Shown here: positions 1 to 11,828 of the stretch, one piece after another
Position numbering within the stretch: the stretch's first letter is position 1
Layout of the letters: the number at the start of each line of letters is the position of its first letter
Assembly (NCBI RefSeq): GCF_002878395.1
Contig: NC_061115.1
Location: forward strand, 219,360,542 to 219,424,541
Direction of reading: 5' to 3'
DNA: 64,000 nucleotides
DNA from: Capsicum annuum
Taxonomy: Eukaryota > Streptophyta > Magnoliopsida > Solanales > Solanaceae
The notes under the pieces: generated by a model
The model's database searches: none
What the model was told of the DNA's origin: nothing
The model's input: only the letters and a program-made list of their open reading frames with translations
Made by a program: the position numbers and the translations under genes

Positions 1-1709
1 TCATGCCTCACGTTTCAATTCCATGATCATTGTTCATGTTCATGTATATGATAGAGAATCACGTGCTCTTCCATTTCTAAAAAGAGGAGTTTCAGTTCAT
101 TCAGTAGTTGGAATCACATTCCATATGTTATGAACTCCAAATTGAGGTCATGTAGCTCATGACTCATGTATTTACGTGTTATAGTGTGCTCAGTTTCCAT
201 AACTCATGCTCTACGCCAAATGATTGGCGAGTATGCCCTCAATTCAGATTTACTTTGATAAATCCCTGATGTTGATTTATTATTCCTCAGGCCTCAGCTA
301 AGTGTCAAGTCTCATATAATATCCTTCCATGCTTCAAGGTTTTATGTTCTAACCTTTTGGTGACTCCTTATGTAATGATAGTGGTGATGAGCGAATGGTT
401 TTTGTCGATGAAAGATCATTGTATGCTTGTTTTGGATGAGGCCATAAGTATGAAGTAAGATTTGGGGCAAAGCCTTTGATACATGTGATGGTTAATGGAA
501 ATTTGTGTGTGTATGTTCTTGGGGTAGCGCGTGGGAGTTGTATTGATGGTGATTTAGAGAATATATGAAGTACGCCTTGATTAATGTTGCCTTAAAGTTC
601 GTATGTGGTTATAAGTATGTGGTTATAAGGATAGGCTTGAATGACATGTTGGGATGTAAGTGGAGGAATGCAATATACGCTAGCGAATCCATAGTAAGAG
701 TTCAGGGTTGGTCATTGAAGTGGTAAAGCACGTTATTCTTAGGGTGTGATCTTTAAAAAGATATATAGAAGGTTGAATCATATGGTTTATACTAGTATCG
801 TGGTATGGCATGTTGTATTTTGTGATTTGAAGTTAGGCTTGATCACAGTGAAAGGATTTAAGCCACTTTAGACATTTGTAGAAAGATTTATGAGGATTAT
901 AACTTGAATCAATGAGTATGGTAATTAAGGAGAATAGTGTAGTTAAGGGATACTCAAGAAGTGTGCTAAGCTTGAAAGTAAGAAGTTGCATGGCCTAGGG
1001 CCTGGTAATTCTATTCCATGCTATAGAGTAGTGTCATTGTTGTTATTCCTTGGTTGGGTGCCTCGTGTAAATCATGCCCAAGGTTCTTTGTTCCCTAACA
1101 CTACTATGACTTCTTTAGAAAGAGTGGTGAAGAGATACTCCAGTTAAGTATAGGTTCCAGTATAATTCCGCATGTATAACCAACAATTCAGTTTAACAGT
1201 CGGGCAAGCAAGTTACTGTGATTTCTCACCTTTTCGCCCAGTCCTACTATTCGAAGTCTCATGCTTGTGACCATCCCAGGAGATAATCTATTCCCCATGT
1301 AAATTGCAAATTCAGTTCAGTCCAAGCATCATGTTTCAGATTCAGCAATTTAGTCATGACTCTGTTCATAAGAGTTCAGCACACAATTTCAAAATTTTCC
1401 AAGTATGTTCGCTCAGACAGTGTAATACCCTTATACGATCTAAGTCCATTTGTCTTATGATTCGTACTTGCATAAGTTATCATTTCTCAATTTAATATGT
1501 ATGATTTCATCATGATCGCTTCAAGGGAATCCTAAATTCTCAGCATGAATCAGCTCCTTAAAGCAAGTAAAGTCAAGTTAGCTCTTTAAATGTTTTAGAT
1601 CAGTTATATCTTTTCTTAAAAGACACATCATGTCTGCGTTATTCCATATCTTTAAGATTCAACATTCCTACCCATCATTCGAGGACGAATGATCCCAAGG
1701 GGGAGATAA
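1..1709 (+). mobile_element. Decayed 3' internal region of a Ty3/gypsy element
   Basis: No long reading frame survives here. The assignment rests on what follows: a purine-rich polypurine tract at about 1697-1709 directly before an LTR that opens TGTAACACCCCG, and just before it a short stretch whose codons resemble the usual end of gypsy polyproteins. The 5' part of the element lies outside the window. The stretch 1-1600 could be a non-coding spacer between pol and the LTR, or decayed coding sequence; I cannot tell which. Confidence 0.6.
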
Positions 1710-2630
1710 TGTAACACCCCGTATTTCGGGCTAGAACGAAAAAAGTTATTTCTATGCGTAGATGATCCAAAAGCCTTAAATCCTATGAAAATTTGGCATG
1801 TTAATCAATTATGGAGTATGGTAACCTATTTGAGCATGAATTGAGATCATAGAGGTCCCCTAACTTAAGGTCAAGTTGAAAGCTTTCCTATTGTTCGAGT
1901 TTTAGTGAGCGTCGAAACATGGGTCAACTTCAATCGATCATAACTCTTTGTATATATAGAATTAAAGGTCCTACTATATACTAAATGGAGGATTCCATAC
2001 AGCCCGTGGGATTTTAGAATTGTAGGGGTGTACCATCTAGCTCAGAATTAATACGAAGAACAGAACTGCATTGCCCCGAATGATTTATAATGCCCATGTG
2101 TTTTAGAACTATGTCATGCATGATGTTTTGACAATTTGATTTCTCCTTATTTTATTTATATAAAAGCTTTATTTTGAATTACTTTGTGTACCAGTACATC
2201 TGTATTGACCCCCCTCCTCCCTCCAGGTTCTGAGGTTTAGTCTAGGGGTCTAGAAAAGGCAGTAGATTTTATCAGAGTTGCAGTGCCCAGTTAGTGAGCC
2301 TTCTCTATTCTAGAAGGCCTGCCTTTTCAGATTATGATACTTATTATCGTTTTGGTCTACTGGGGGCCTTGTCCCAGTTTCAGACAGTTGTCAGATTTTC
2401 ATGTAGTAGAGATTTCGCAGACTGAATCAGATGTTATTTAGATGTAGTTGATTTACAGTTTCCACGCTTATGTTGAATTCAGAATTGACCATGTTTCCGT
2501 AGTAGATTATGTTTCCGCATCTTCTTTTATTATATAAATGTTGTGCATGATTACCAGATAGAGAAGGACGTTCCGGGCCTTCATGGTTCGGGATGTTCAT
2601 CACGGCCATGCCCTATTTCGGGTCGTGACA
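1710..2630 (+). mobile_element. 3' LTR of a Ty3/gypsy retrotransposon
   Basis: The LTR opens with TGTAACACCCCG right after a polypurine tract and closes with GGTCGTGACA at 2630. That start and end are typical of large gypsy LTRs in Solanaceae. The base after the LTR is already LRR-gene sequence, so the element inserted into an LRR receptor gene. The 5' LTR is outside the window, so the target duplication cannot be checked. Confidence 0.8.
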
Positions 2631-3495
2631 TATACCTCCAATGATTCAGATGAAATCTTTACTTTTCCCATCAATAGTAAACTTAGCCAGAAACAAACTT
2701 CAAGGCCCTATCTCTACTCAGCTCGAGAATGTTAATGTCATCGATTTATCACTTAACAATTTCATACACAGATAGGAGAAATTCCTGCAATCGGGTCCAT
2801 ATCATTATCCGAAAACAAAATTCATGGTCCAGTACTTGAATCATTTTGACAATCAACTAATGTTCTCCAGGTTCTTGATCTCTCTAATAACAGCCTGTAT
2901 GGCATCATTCCACGCAGTTTGGGGAACTGCAAGTCTCTGATTTACCTTAATCTTGGACAAAACAAGCCCACTGGAAGTGTTCCGGAAGAACTTGAATGCA
3001 TTACAAGCCTCCGTTACCTTGACCTCAACGGGGATCAGTTCGAAGGATATTTTCCAGTAGTTCTTGAGAAATTTCAAGAACTAGAGATCCTGAAATTGGC
3101 AGGCAATAGATTTGAAGGGCGGATACCAAAGTTCATTGGTGACCTACACCACCTCCGTATCCTTGTGCTTGCATCAAACTCATTCAATGAATCTATACCG
3201 GAAGGGGTAATGAAGTTGGAAAATCTACAATTTATTAGTTTGTCCAGGAACTAGTTGTTCGGTCTGATTCCTGAGAATCTTGAAGGACTGAAAAAGATGA
3301 CAAAAACACAAAATCAAACGACCATATTAGGTTATTATTACTCCCTCAAGTTCACCGGTGCTCAGTTAGAAATAGTTACCAAAGGACAGACGCGATTTCT
3401 TGTGTCAGTGTATTCCTACAACACTGGATTCGGTGTCTCAAGTAATGCTCTTACCGGTAAAATCCCTAAGAAAATCGGCCTTTTAAATGGAATCT
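2631..3495 (+). pseudogene. LRR receptor-like protein/kinase pseudogene fragment
   Basis: The translation shows consecutive leucine-rich repeats of the plant extracellular type (LxxLxLxxNxxxGxIP), for example around 2870-3250 in one frame. It is broken by in-frame stops (near 2777, 2848 and 3252) and at least one frameshift near 2770. After a degenerate island-like segment at about 3290-3440, a last repeat ends in a GKIPKKIGLL-like stretch. This is the C-terminal LRR part of a receptor-like protein or kinase; no kinase domain or membrane segment is present. Both edges are LTR termini (2630 and 3496), so two retrotransposons truncated it. Such receptors usually act at the plasma membrane in immunity or development, but this copy cannot make a working protein. 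Confidence 0.85.
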
Positions 3496-3815
3496 TGTTG
3501 CAATTCTCAACGGCTGAAAAAAAAGTTAGTTAGAATTAGAAAGGAAGTTTATCGTTTAGTCCTCTCGGTTTGTTATGTATTTCTTTGTAATCCCCAAGTG
3601 GCTTAGTTGTAATTTGTACCATGTGTTAGAGAAGGTGCTTGGCCAAGGCCTATTAATAGTACTAGCTGTTTCAGAAAAATAATATGAATGAAAAATTTCT
3701 TTAGCTTAATTTATCTTCTCTTTTTCTTATCCTACAAGTAATTTTCTTCTTGTTTTCCCTTTAGTCTTCACTGTTCCATTGCATTTTTACCTGTTGCAAA
3801 TTCATTTATACAACA
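3496..3815 (+). mobile_element. 5' LTR of a second gypsy-type element
   Basis: The LTR starts TGTTG at 3496, where LRR homology stops, and ends CAACA at 3815, giving matching terminal inverted bases. It is followed after two bases by TGGTATCAGAGC (3818-3829), the standard primer-binding site complementary to initiator tRNA-Met. A gag-like reading frame starts 31 bp downstream of the LTR. Confidence 0.78.
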
Positions 3816-3845
3816 TTTGGTATCAGAGCTACTATCCTGAGCTCT

Positions 3846-5680
3846 GTGGGAATCATGTCTGACGAGATGAAGGAGCTTAAAGAGATGTTCGATCGAATGA
3901 CGATGGAGATGACCAATTTTTTCCTAAGGCAGAATCAGATTGAGGAACAATATGAGAAGGCCATTAACAGCTTGTGCAAGTCCATACACGAGATCCAAAA
4001 AGGAGATCAAGGTAAAGGGAATGCCATTAGTAAGGAAGCCGAGATCTACACTCCCTCTGGAAACCCTATGATATGGGCTACCTCTGTCTTTACGGGGAAT
4101 CCACCAGGCTATCATTATGGTGTTCAAAATTCCCAACAATTCCAAACTCCAGTAAGTGAGTACTACCAGCAACAAGGTTATAGTAGAGGTCAACAATTTT
4201 TCACTAATGCAGGACAAATACCTTCCATAGGTTAAGGAGGAGGGAGATTTCATCATGCTGCAAATCCACCTTCATCTAGCCACCATAATGGATCCTTGAC
4301 TCGTCTAACTAAGGTAGAGTTCCCTCATTTTGATGGTACTAACCTTCGAACCTGGATGTATAAGGCCGACCAGTTCTTTGCATATGATGATACCCCCGTA
4401 GTGCAGAAGGTTCGAGTAGCTGCTCTGCATTTTGATGACATAGCCATATAATGACACCTATCTTATCTTAAGAGTAAGCTATACCTTCTATTTCCAACCT
4501 GGGAGGAGTATATATATGTGTTAATGGATAGATTCGGGGGCAAATACGAGAATCCCATGGCAGAGTTTAAGTTGGTAAAGCAACATGGTACTGTGAAGGA
4601 ATATATGAAAGAACGCGATAGGATTATGGCTAGATTAAATATTTTGCCTAAGCATGCCATCAGTGGGTTCATCATTGGTTTGAAAATGGATATTGGATTT
4701 GTTTTGAAGAGTCATAGGCCATTCACACTACCTCAGGCATATCAGCTGGCTAAGAACATTGAATCCCAGTTTCAAGCTCAGGTGAGAGTATCAAGGAATC
4801 ACATGACTAGTGATGAGGGTTCATTTCAAAAAAGGGGTTATAGTGCTGCTCCTGCCAGAATTATGGGGTCAAAGAAGGAACCAGCTGTAAGTTTCAATAG
4901 AGAGAGAAGTAGAAGACTGACTCAGGCTAAAATAAGTGAGAAGAGGCAGAAGGGCTTATGTTTTTTCTATGATGAAAAGTTCGTACCTGGTCACAAATGT
5001 GTGACATCCACCAGGCTCCATCTATTGGAGGTAGATGAAGATTATGAGGTAGTGGTGGTGGATAATTGCAAGGATCCCGAACCTGAACCAGGGCAGGAAT
5101 GAGAAGCAGAAAAGGAGGTTTGTGAAATATCCTTGCAAGCTTTACAAGGAGTAACTGGTTAACAAACCATGAGGGTGACATGTTATTGTGATCATGGCCC
5201 ACTCAACATCCTCATTGATCCAGGTAGCACACACAATTTCATGGAAGAAGAGGTAGTCGAGAAATGGGGTATTCTAAGTCAGACTGTTAGCCCATAACTG
5301 ATCAATGTGGATGATGGAGGGATTAGGCAAACGGTGGAGGCATGTAAGGGGTTCAACTGGCTGATGGGGGTTACCTCTTTTGAGGACAACTTCCTTCTCA
5401 TTCCCTTAGGTTCATGTGAAATCATTTTGGGAGTGCAATGGCTCAAGCCCCTAGGTGACTTGTTCATGAACTTTCAAACTCTTACGATGAAGTTCCAATA
5501 TCAAGGCAGGGAATGCACTTTGACAGGTATCAGGGAAAAGACCAAGATAGTTAAGCCCGAGAAATTGGACAAATTTGTTGATCACAAAGCAGGGCTCCTA
5601 ACCATAGTCCCAAATTGGGATAATATATATCAGGTACACAAGATCACAAAGCAGGGTACCAATTTTCCCTTATCGGCAAA
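3846..5680 (+). pseudogene. Decayed gag-protease segment of a Ty3/gypsy element
   Basis: Three successive open segments (3846-4235, 4518-5102, 5307-5680) are separated by stops but remain collinear. The first carries a charged N-terminal gag head. The second has the retrotransposon gag domain (a VLMDRFGGKYENP-like region) and ends with a zinc-knuckle remnant at about 4955-5000, where the second Cys of the CCHC set is replaced by Tyr. Around 5210-5245 is a retropepsin-like LIDPGSTHNF motif; the usual active site is D-[ST]-G, so the catalytic triplet is altered. A GVQWLKPLGD stretch near 5430 fits the C-terminal half of the protease. No reverse transcriptase or integrase follows, so the element was truncated. 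It cannot be autonomous. Confidence 0.85.
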
Positions 5681-6764
5681 CATGGTTTCCAGCGATGAGC
5701 CCTTTCACTCAAATGCCTTCTTCGGGAATCCACCTATCTCATGTAAAATCAATGCATTCAAACTTCATTTAATTCAATCACATATCATATTCTGTAGGGT
5801 ATCATCATACCCGACTTGCAAGCTATCAGTATCACATCATTCTTTTCATCCAACCGTTATATTCATCATGTTTCAACATAAACAACCCTCTCCTTGCAAG
5901 TCAAAATTATATCCAATCATAACAATTTTCAAAACATTTTATGTCATGATTTTCAAGATGATTTCAAACAATCTACGTCATATCAAAATCTAAAAAAAAT
6001 CATATCAAGAGAGGAATTTCATATAATTCATGCTCTCAAGTTAAGAGCTTTTCGAAACACATGCATGTACATATATAATGTATCAAATCACTTCGAGGAG
6101 AGGCCTAACGAACAAATCAATATTATTGAAACCTTTAAAACATGATTATATTCATAATTTCAAAACCCCCATTTTTAAAACATGAATTTCTAGCCCATGA
6201 TATTTTTAGGATAACCCCACGTACCTCTATATGCGAAAATAATAGGTACTTCTTGAATCCTACGTTGCGGGGATTCCGATTCTTCAATTTGTTTTGAAAA
6301 CCCACGGTTGAATCTTAAGATATTTGAGTTATGAGTTTGAAACCCTAGAGAGTGTTCTTGGTGGTTCTTGAGAGAAATATCAACAATGAGGTGATCTAGG
6401 GCTTTAATTTCGTGTTCAGGCTGAAAAAGGAAAAGAAAATACCTAAAATACCTTTAATGAGATAACACTTAAAGGCTGAAAAATTCCCAGGCGTGCAACA
6501 GACCATGCGTCGCATGCTATTTTCCACCTTCGATGTCCAAAAATTTTGAAACTCACCCGAGATGTTCTATAGGCTTGCCCCATCGCAATGCAACAAAAAA
6601 ATGTAAAAACGGAGGTCGGGAGGACTGAAAATGAGATTTTCGAAGGTTCAGATCTACAAATGAGACTAAGTCTCTTTTACACTTAGAATATTTTCAAGCT
6701 GTCTTATCCCATGCCCATGCTAATAAGAGACGATGTATTGCACGAATTTTACGGGGCGTTACAT
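5681..6764 (-). mobile_element. Probable LTR in reverse orientation
   Basis: Read on the minus strand, the right edge opens TGTAACGCCCCG at 6764, the start signature of another gypsy LTR family, and the sequence beyond it (6765 upward) is unrelated transposase coding sequence. The left edge could not be fixed: protease homology fades near 5680 and no clear CA terminus was seen. A 15-bp direct repeat (5580 and 5645) lies near the left end. No intact ORF of interest is present. Confidence 0.5.
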
Positions 6765-7500
6765 ACACATTTCCCCTTCAACAATTGGTGAAGTTCTTCT
6801 CCGTACGATAATCAAAAGACTGCCTTACCGCTGCTCCATCTAGTAGCATTTTGAGCTCTTTCTTGTCGGCAAATGTTTGATCATAATAGAGATTGATTCC
6901 GTCGGTAAAGGAATGTCCTGGTTGGGATCCCATTTCACAGTCTTCTTTCGCATCTTGCGAGTTCGATGAAACGTCTTTCATATGCATAGAATCATCTTCC
7001 ATATTAATTGTATAATCGTCATCGTTCTCGTAATCATTCAAATAGTCATCGACTGTCAGGAGCCGAGGTGGAGATGGTGATAAATTCATCGGTCCTTTGA
7101 AGGACCTCTATCTAAATTTATCCTTAAAATAGGCCTAAAGCCATCTGCATCAACATCCATCATGTACATCAACACACGTGCATCATTATTTATGATTGTA
7201 GGATTCACTTTTTCCCTCAAATGCATTAGATAATTAATCACCATATCTCTCGACGCGCAATCTAGATCCCCGCTTTGCATTACGATTGCAATAAATTTGT
7301 CATATGAACTGTAAAGGCGAACAACAATAGGTAGTGTCACCTTGGTAAAAGATCTCCATTTTCAACATTTGGGAGTATCCACCCATTCTCCCATGAAATT
7401 ATCAGAAACTTGAACAAATTCTGCAATAGACATACTTGAATTAAGCTTTGGTCGATGGTAGATTATGCTGAGGGTCTATGTTGGAATGTATGCACGGTCA
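6765..7500 (-). pseudogene. MULE (Mutator-like) transposase N-terminal fragment
   Basis: Two overlapping minus-strand frames (7340-7086 and 7089-6778) together read as the N-terminal region of plant MuDR-type transposases. The first has a DRAYIPT/VDTPKC-type leader upstream of 7340. The second has an acidic linker and then the conserved FADKKELKMLLDGAAVRQSFDY region that precedes the MuDR DNA-binding domain. A frameshift joins the two, and stops are present around 7340-7470. Coding similarity continues to 6765, where it meets the reversed LTR, so the LTR inserted inside this transposase gene. The catalytic DDE region is missing. Confidence 0.7.
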
Positions 7501-8215
7501 ATGACTGGGAAAATATCCATAAAAAAACTTGAAATTGAAAGTATTGCTTCTAATATCAATGATCGTTGGGTTTATCGAATAGAGAAATGAACTTGGAGTC
7601 ACCTGAGCTACTGTAATGTACTTTCTAAAGAGTTTTTGAGTAATGTGAGTGATTTAAAGTTTTTTAACAATGGTGGAAAGTGTGTTTGAGAAGATAGCAA
7701 ACAAATGGGGTAACAATGGATGTAATGGACAAGCTTATGATATTTGTAGACTGATTTAGTGCTGCTCGCCGGAAAATAACGTCGGAATTAGAGATTTTTG
7801 GAGGGAAAGAACAACCTTCTATTTTTAACTTTTGGAATTATTTTTTTTTTAATGTTTTTGGAAACCTAGATATTTTTTTATTATATAATGGTGGATGATG
7901 GATTGGGTTGAAGTGGATTATTAGAAACTTGTGGATGAATTTGTTAAGTTGAAAATATTGAGTTAAAGTGTAGTATTGCAAAACTTGTGGGTGAATTTGT
8001 TGAGTTTGAAAAGTTTGTGCTGATGTGGATTAAATAGAGTATATGACAAATTTTTAAGAACTTTTTTCTAAATGGCTAATTAATAATTTTCAAAAGAGCC
8101 TTTTTGACATACTTCCCTAGTTAGTTGTCGAACCATGTGGTTCAACAAGTTTTAGTGGTACCTCATCTGGATATGGAGATTGTTTTCCATCTAGCAAACC
8201 CGTCCACACAGATTG
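7501..8215. other. AT-rich flank, no gene seen
   Basis: This stretch has no credible ORF. It may include the 5' untranslated and terminal part of the MULE remnant, but I could not find a terminal inverted repeat. The last 80 bp join sensibly to sequence after 10678 if the LTR element at 8216-10673 is removed. Confidence 0.4.
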
Positions 8216-8870
8216 TGATACAAGCACGATCATGAAGATGAACGTGGTGCCTATTTGCCTACTTGGTCATTAAAGGGCCTTTTTGTCATTTTATCTTTTT
8301 ATTTGTAAAGTACTATAAATAGAACAATATAGGGTTTTGGTTCATTAGTTTTTGTTGAATATTGTTGAAAGAACACATCTCTTGAGAGAGAGGGTCTCTA
8401 GGCCTAAACTAGGACATGAACAAGTGTGGATTCACTTGTGGTTGTGTATTGCTTGGAAACATTGGTGCTTGAGCGGTGGAATCCCTCTTGTGTCACATAA
8501 GAGTGTGGTGTTGCTATTTTAAGTCTTAGGGGCCCTTAGATTTAATAAATCTTTGGGTTCTTAACCTTGTAATAGTGTATGTCTCACTTCCTATCTTTAC
8601 ATATCATGTACTAGTTGTGTAGTCTAGTGAATTGTTTGGTTCTTGTTGTTCTTGTAATCTTGTAACCGTTGGATTATTGTTATTGTAGTGTTGTTCCTCT
8701 CGTTATTGTTGTTTATATCTTGTTGTTGTTAGTGCTTTTGGTGTCATTTACACCTTGTTTCTTGATGTTGTTGGAATTGAGATTTAGTGTTTGTTGAGCT
8801 CTCAGGTTTCCCTTTGTTTGTGGACTATTTTTGACTTGTTTTTGATACGTACCAAATTTATATCGTATCA
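8216..8870 (+). repeat. Left LTR of the 8.2-10.7 kb element
   Basis: 655-bp LTR with TGATAC/GTATCA ends, nearly identical over its full length to 10021-10673. The few differences are substitutions and 1-2 bp indels, which points to a fairly recent insertion. Confidence 0.9.
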
Positions 8871-10020
8871 TTTGGTATCAGAACTTGTGGTTGATTTTGT
8901 TCCAACAAAATCAATCTCGGGCTTGCTAGAAAAATCAAAAAATAAAAAGAGAAAGAAGTGTTGTTGTTTCTTGATTCACTAACACTAAAGGTATCTAGAT
9001 CTATATTTGAGCTTAAAAACTTGTTAAAGTTGTGTTGTGAACAAAGACCTAGACTGAAATTTGTGGACTTGTTGTGGAGGTTAGAGTGGGCGTTGAAGGT
9101 GTTGTTATTGTTGTTCTTAAAAAGTTGTTGTGTTCTTGTTGTTCTTCATCACTTCTCTTATCTTGACCAACTTAAAGTAGTTAATAGATCTAGAAAAGGT
9201 GAAGACAAAGTTGGAAAACTTGTTGGTGAAAGGACTAGCTCACATCACTCCTGACTTGACAAAAACTTTTTCAACCACTTTCCTTGTTTCTAGGAGCCTT
9301 GTTTTGTGGAACCTAGTACAAGTCTAATCTCACCTTTTTGAGTTGAATTTGAAAAGAGTTACAAGACTTGTGTTTTTCCCTCCAAATACTAATTGTCTCC
9401 CATTCCAAAAATATAAGGACTAAAAATTCCAAGAATGGTGATTAAAACTTGTGTGGGCCCGTGACCAATTGGGGGGTGATACATCACCAATTACTGTTCA
9501 CACGACAAATTTTAAGCTCAACTTTGATCTTCTAGTTTCATTTTGTTGATTCCAATACTAACTTACAAGCTAGTAACCACTTACTAGATTGTGAGTTGGT
9601 TTGAAACCGTTCTTTGTGTTTATGTCGTTGTTTATTTTTTTTTTATTTTGGAGTCGTTGTAAACATTGGAATTCACCTCTCAACACCTCACAGAGTACAA
9701 GCAAGCATACAACACTTGTGAGATTAAGTTTGAGGAATCCGAGAATAAAGAAATAAAGAGAGAGTGTGAGGACCTTTCTTTTACAACTAATCCGTTTGTT
9801 GTTTTGTAGTGAAACTTCTTGTCTAAACTCAATTGAGTAAGATGAGATTGAAGGCAAAACTCAAGATGGAGAGTAAGCCAAGGTGCAAAATGAAGACCTT
9901 GGCCGAGACTTGAAATTGTTGTGTTCTCGATTTCTTCTTATTTTGTGGACTGTTTTGAAGCCATTTTCATTTGGCTAGTGCCATGAATTTGAAGTTAAAT
10001 TCTTCTCAAGATGGAGAGGA

Positions 10021-10673
10021 TGATACAAGCATGATCATGAAGATGAACGTGGTGCCTATTTGCCTACTTGGTCATTAAAGGGCCTTTTTTCATTTTATCT
10101 TTTTATTTGTAAAGTACTATAAATAGAACAATATAGAGTTTTAGTTCATTAGTTTTTGTCGAATATTATTGAAAGAATACATCTCTTGAGAGAGAGGGTC
10201 TCTAGGCCTAAACTAGGACATGAACAAGTGTGAATTCACTTGTGATTGTGTATTGCTTGAAAACGTTGGTGCTTGAGCGGTGGAATCCCTCTTGTGTCAC
10301 GTAAGAGTGTGGTTCTGCTATTGTAGTCTTAGGGGTCCTTATATTTAATAAATCTTTGGGTTCTTAACCTTGTAATAGTGTATGTCTCACTTCCTATCTT
10401 TACATATAATGTACTAGTTGTGTAGTCTAGTGAACCGTTTGGTTCTTGTTGTTCTTGTAATCTTGTAGCCGTTGGATTGTTGTTATTGTAGTGTTGTTCC
10501 TCTCGTTATTGTTGTTTATCTCTTGTTGTTGTTAGTGCTTTTGGTGTCATTTACACCTTATTTCTTGATGTTGTTGGAACTGAAATTTAGTGTTTGTTGA
10601 GCTCTCGGATTTTCTTTTGTTTGTGGACTATTTTTGGCTTGTTTTTGGTACGTACCAAATTTGTATCGTATCA
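10021..10673 (+). repeat. Right LTR of the 8.2-10.7 kb element
   Basis: 653-bp partner of the LTR at 8216-8870. It directly follows the polypurine tract and is followed by the target duplication AATTG. Confidence 0.9.
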
Positions 10674-11161
10674 AATTGACAGACACCACCCTATATATAG
10701 GGCAGGCATTTCCGATCGTTCAGATATTTCTCAGTCAACTTGAGCTCAAGGAGAATATATGTTATGACTATGGTGATCCAAGGAAACACTTGTAAGATTG
10801 TCCCGGGTGGAGTACATCAGGGTTCTAAGGTTATTTATGTAACTTTATACTTCGATATTTCGGTATGTCATTTATAAATACCGAATACCGTATCATAAAT
10901 CAGAAGAATTTAAAATGTATATCATGTATCATGCCAGATATCATAATATTAAAATCACGGTATCAAAAATTTTGATACGATATGATAATTCAGTTTATAC
11001 CATACCATGCCCACCCCTATTGGTACATATTGAGACTCTTTAAACTTGTTAAGATATTTCATTTTGGTACAAATGCTTAAGAAGTTGTGTATAGTCCTAT
11101 GATGGCCTTCTTTAAGATTAATTAAGAATGTAATTATAATGTTGATGTAGAATTTATTGTT
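10674..11161. other. Old repeat debris, no gene
   Basis: This holds a TATA-like palindrome (CCCTATATATAGGGC at about 10690-10704) and, at 10870-11020, a segment rich in GGTAT/ATACC inverted motifs ending in CCCACCCCTA. The latter resembles a terminus of a hAT-type element, but no partner end or target duplication was found. Confidence 0.35.
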
Positions 11162-11166
11162 GTTAT

Positions 11167-11393
11167 TGTTATGACTTTTGCCCTAATTTTCTTACTAAAA
11201 TTAGGTTTTACTTTTTTTAGAAGAAAAATAAAAGTACTACCATAATGTAAGTTTTTTATATGTAGGTCGTTTGGCCAAACCATATTAATAATATATCTTT
11301 TTAGTATTGTTCTCCTTGTTGTCTGATTTATCGTCTCCATGGTTTGCAAACGAATAACTTCTGCATGACGCCCTCTCGATTTTGAACCCAACA
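11167..11393 (+). mobile_element. Solo LTR of the 11.8-13.0 kb element family
   Basis: This 227-bp segment aligns to the LTRs at 11829-12249 and 12600-13022, with an internal deletion. It starts TGTTATGAC and ends CCCAACA, and is flanked by the exact 5-bp duplication GTTAT (11162-11166 and 11394-11398). It has no primer site or internal region, which fits LTR-LTR recombination. Confidence 0.85.
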
Positions 11394-11720
11394 GTTATTT
11401 GATTAAGTAGATATAGTACTAATTGTGTGTGTCAAAGTTGAAAAAAGTTGAAAAAGTAGTATTGTGTCTAATTATGTGTGTTAAATAAAGATTTAATACA
11501 TATTCAACCTCTTAAATTTATCAGAATATTTTATTTAGATACTTGAACTGTGATATGTTTCAATTGAACATATCCTCAGCTCCTTATAAAATATTCCAAT
11601 TAGAATTACATTTAGATCATGTATAAATGTGTTTAACATCATCCATGATGCAACAACAATAATAACATATTCAGAAAATTTTATAATGAAGTACTGAAAG
11701 GGTAATATGTACGCAATTTT

Positions 11721-11800
11721 ATGCCCACTTATGAAGATAGAGAGACTGTTTCCAGTAGACTCTCGACTCAAGTACTAAAGCATATCAAAATAGACAAGAA
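11721..11800 (-). repeat. TS/RTE-type SINE tail fragment
   Basis: On the minus strand this reads as the CTCGAGAGTCTACTGGAAACAG-like core of the TS/RTE tail found in many places in this window. It is only a partial copy and carries substitutions. Confidence 0.5.
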
Positions 11801-11828
11801 AGAAATACAATAGAGAAGACGCGGCGTT

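Larger units (their letters stand above)
8216..10673 (+). mobile_element. Complete non-autonomous LTR retrotransposon (LARD-like)
   Basis: Two highly similar direct repeats, 8216-8870 (655 bp) and 10021-10673 (653 bp), each begin TGATAC and end GTATCA. The left LTR is followed by TTTGGTATCAGAAC, an initiator tRNA-Met-type primer-binding site (8873 on). The right LTR is preceded by a purine run (AGATGGAGAGGA). The flanking 5-mers GATTG (8211-8215) and AATTG (10674-10678) are a one-mismatch target duplication. The internal 1150 bp contains only short unrelated ORFs and no gag, protease, RT or integrase motif, so it must have been mobilised in trans. Each LTR has a TATA-like ACTATAAATAG about 100 bp from its start. 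Confidence 0.9.

Noticed and set aside
5894..6145. 83-residue plus-strand ORF
   Set aside because: Lies in the reversed LTR region; biased composition and no recognisable domain.
8791..9254. Two ORFs at the LTR/internal border of the 8.2-10.7 kb element
   Set aside because: They are Leu-rich translations of T/G-rich DNA that cross the LTR end, with no gag-like motif.
10870..11030. Possible hAT element with CCCACCCCTA end
   Set aside because: Only one end found, no 8-bp duplication; left as old repeat debris.
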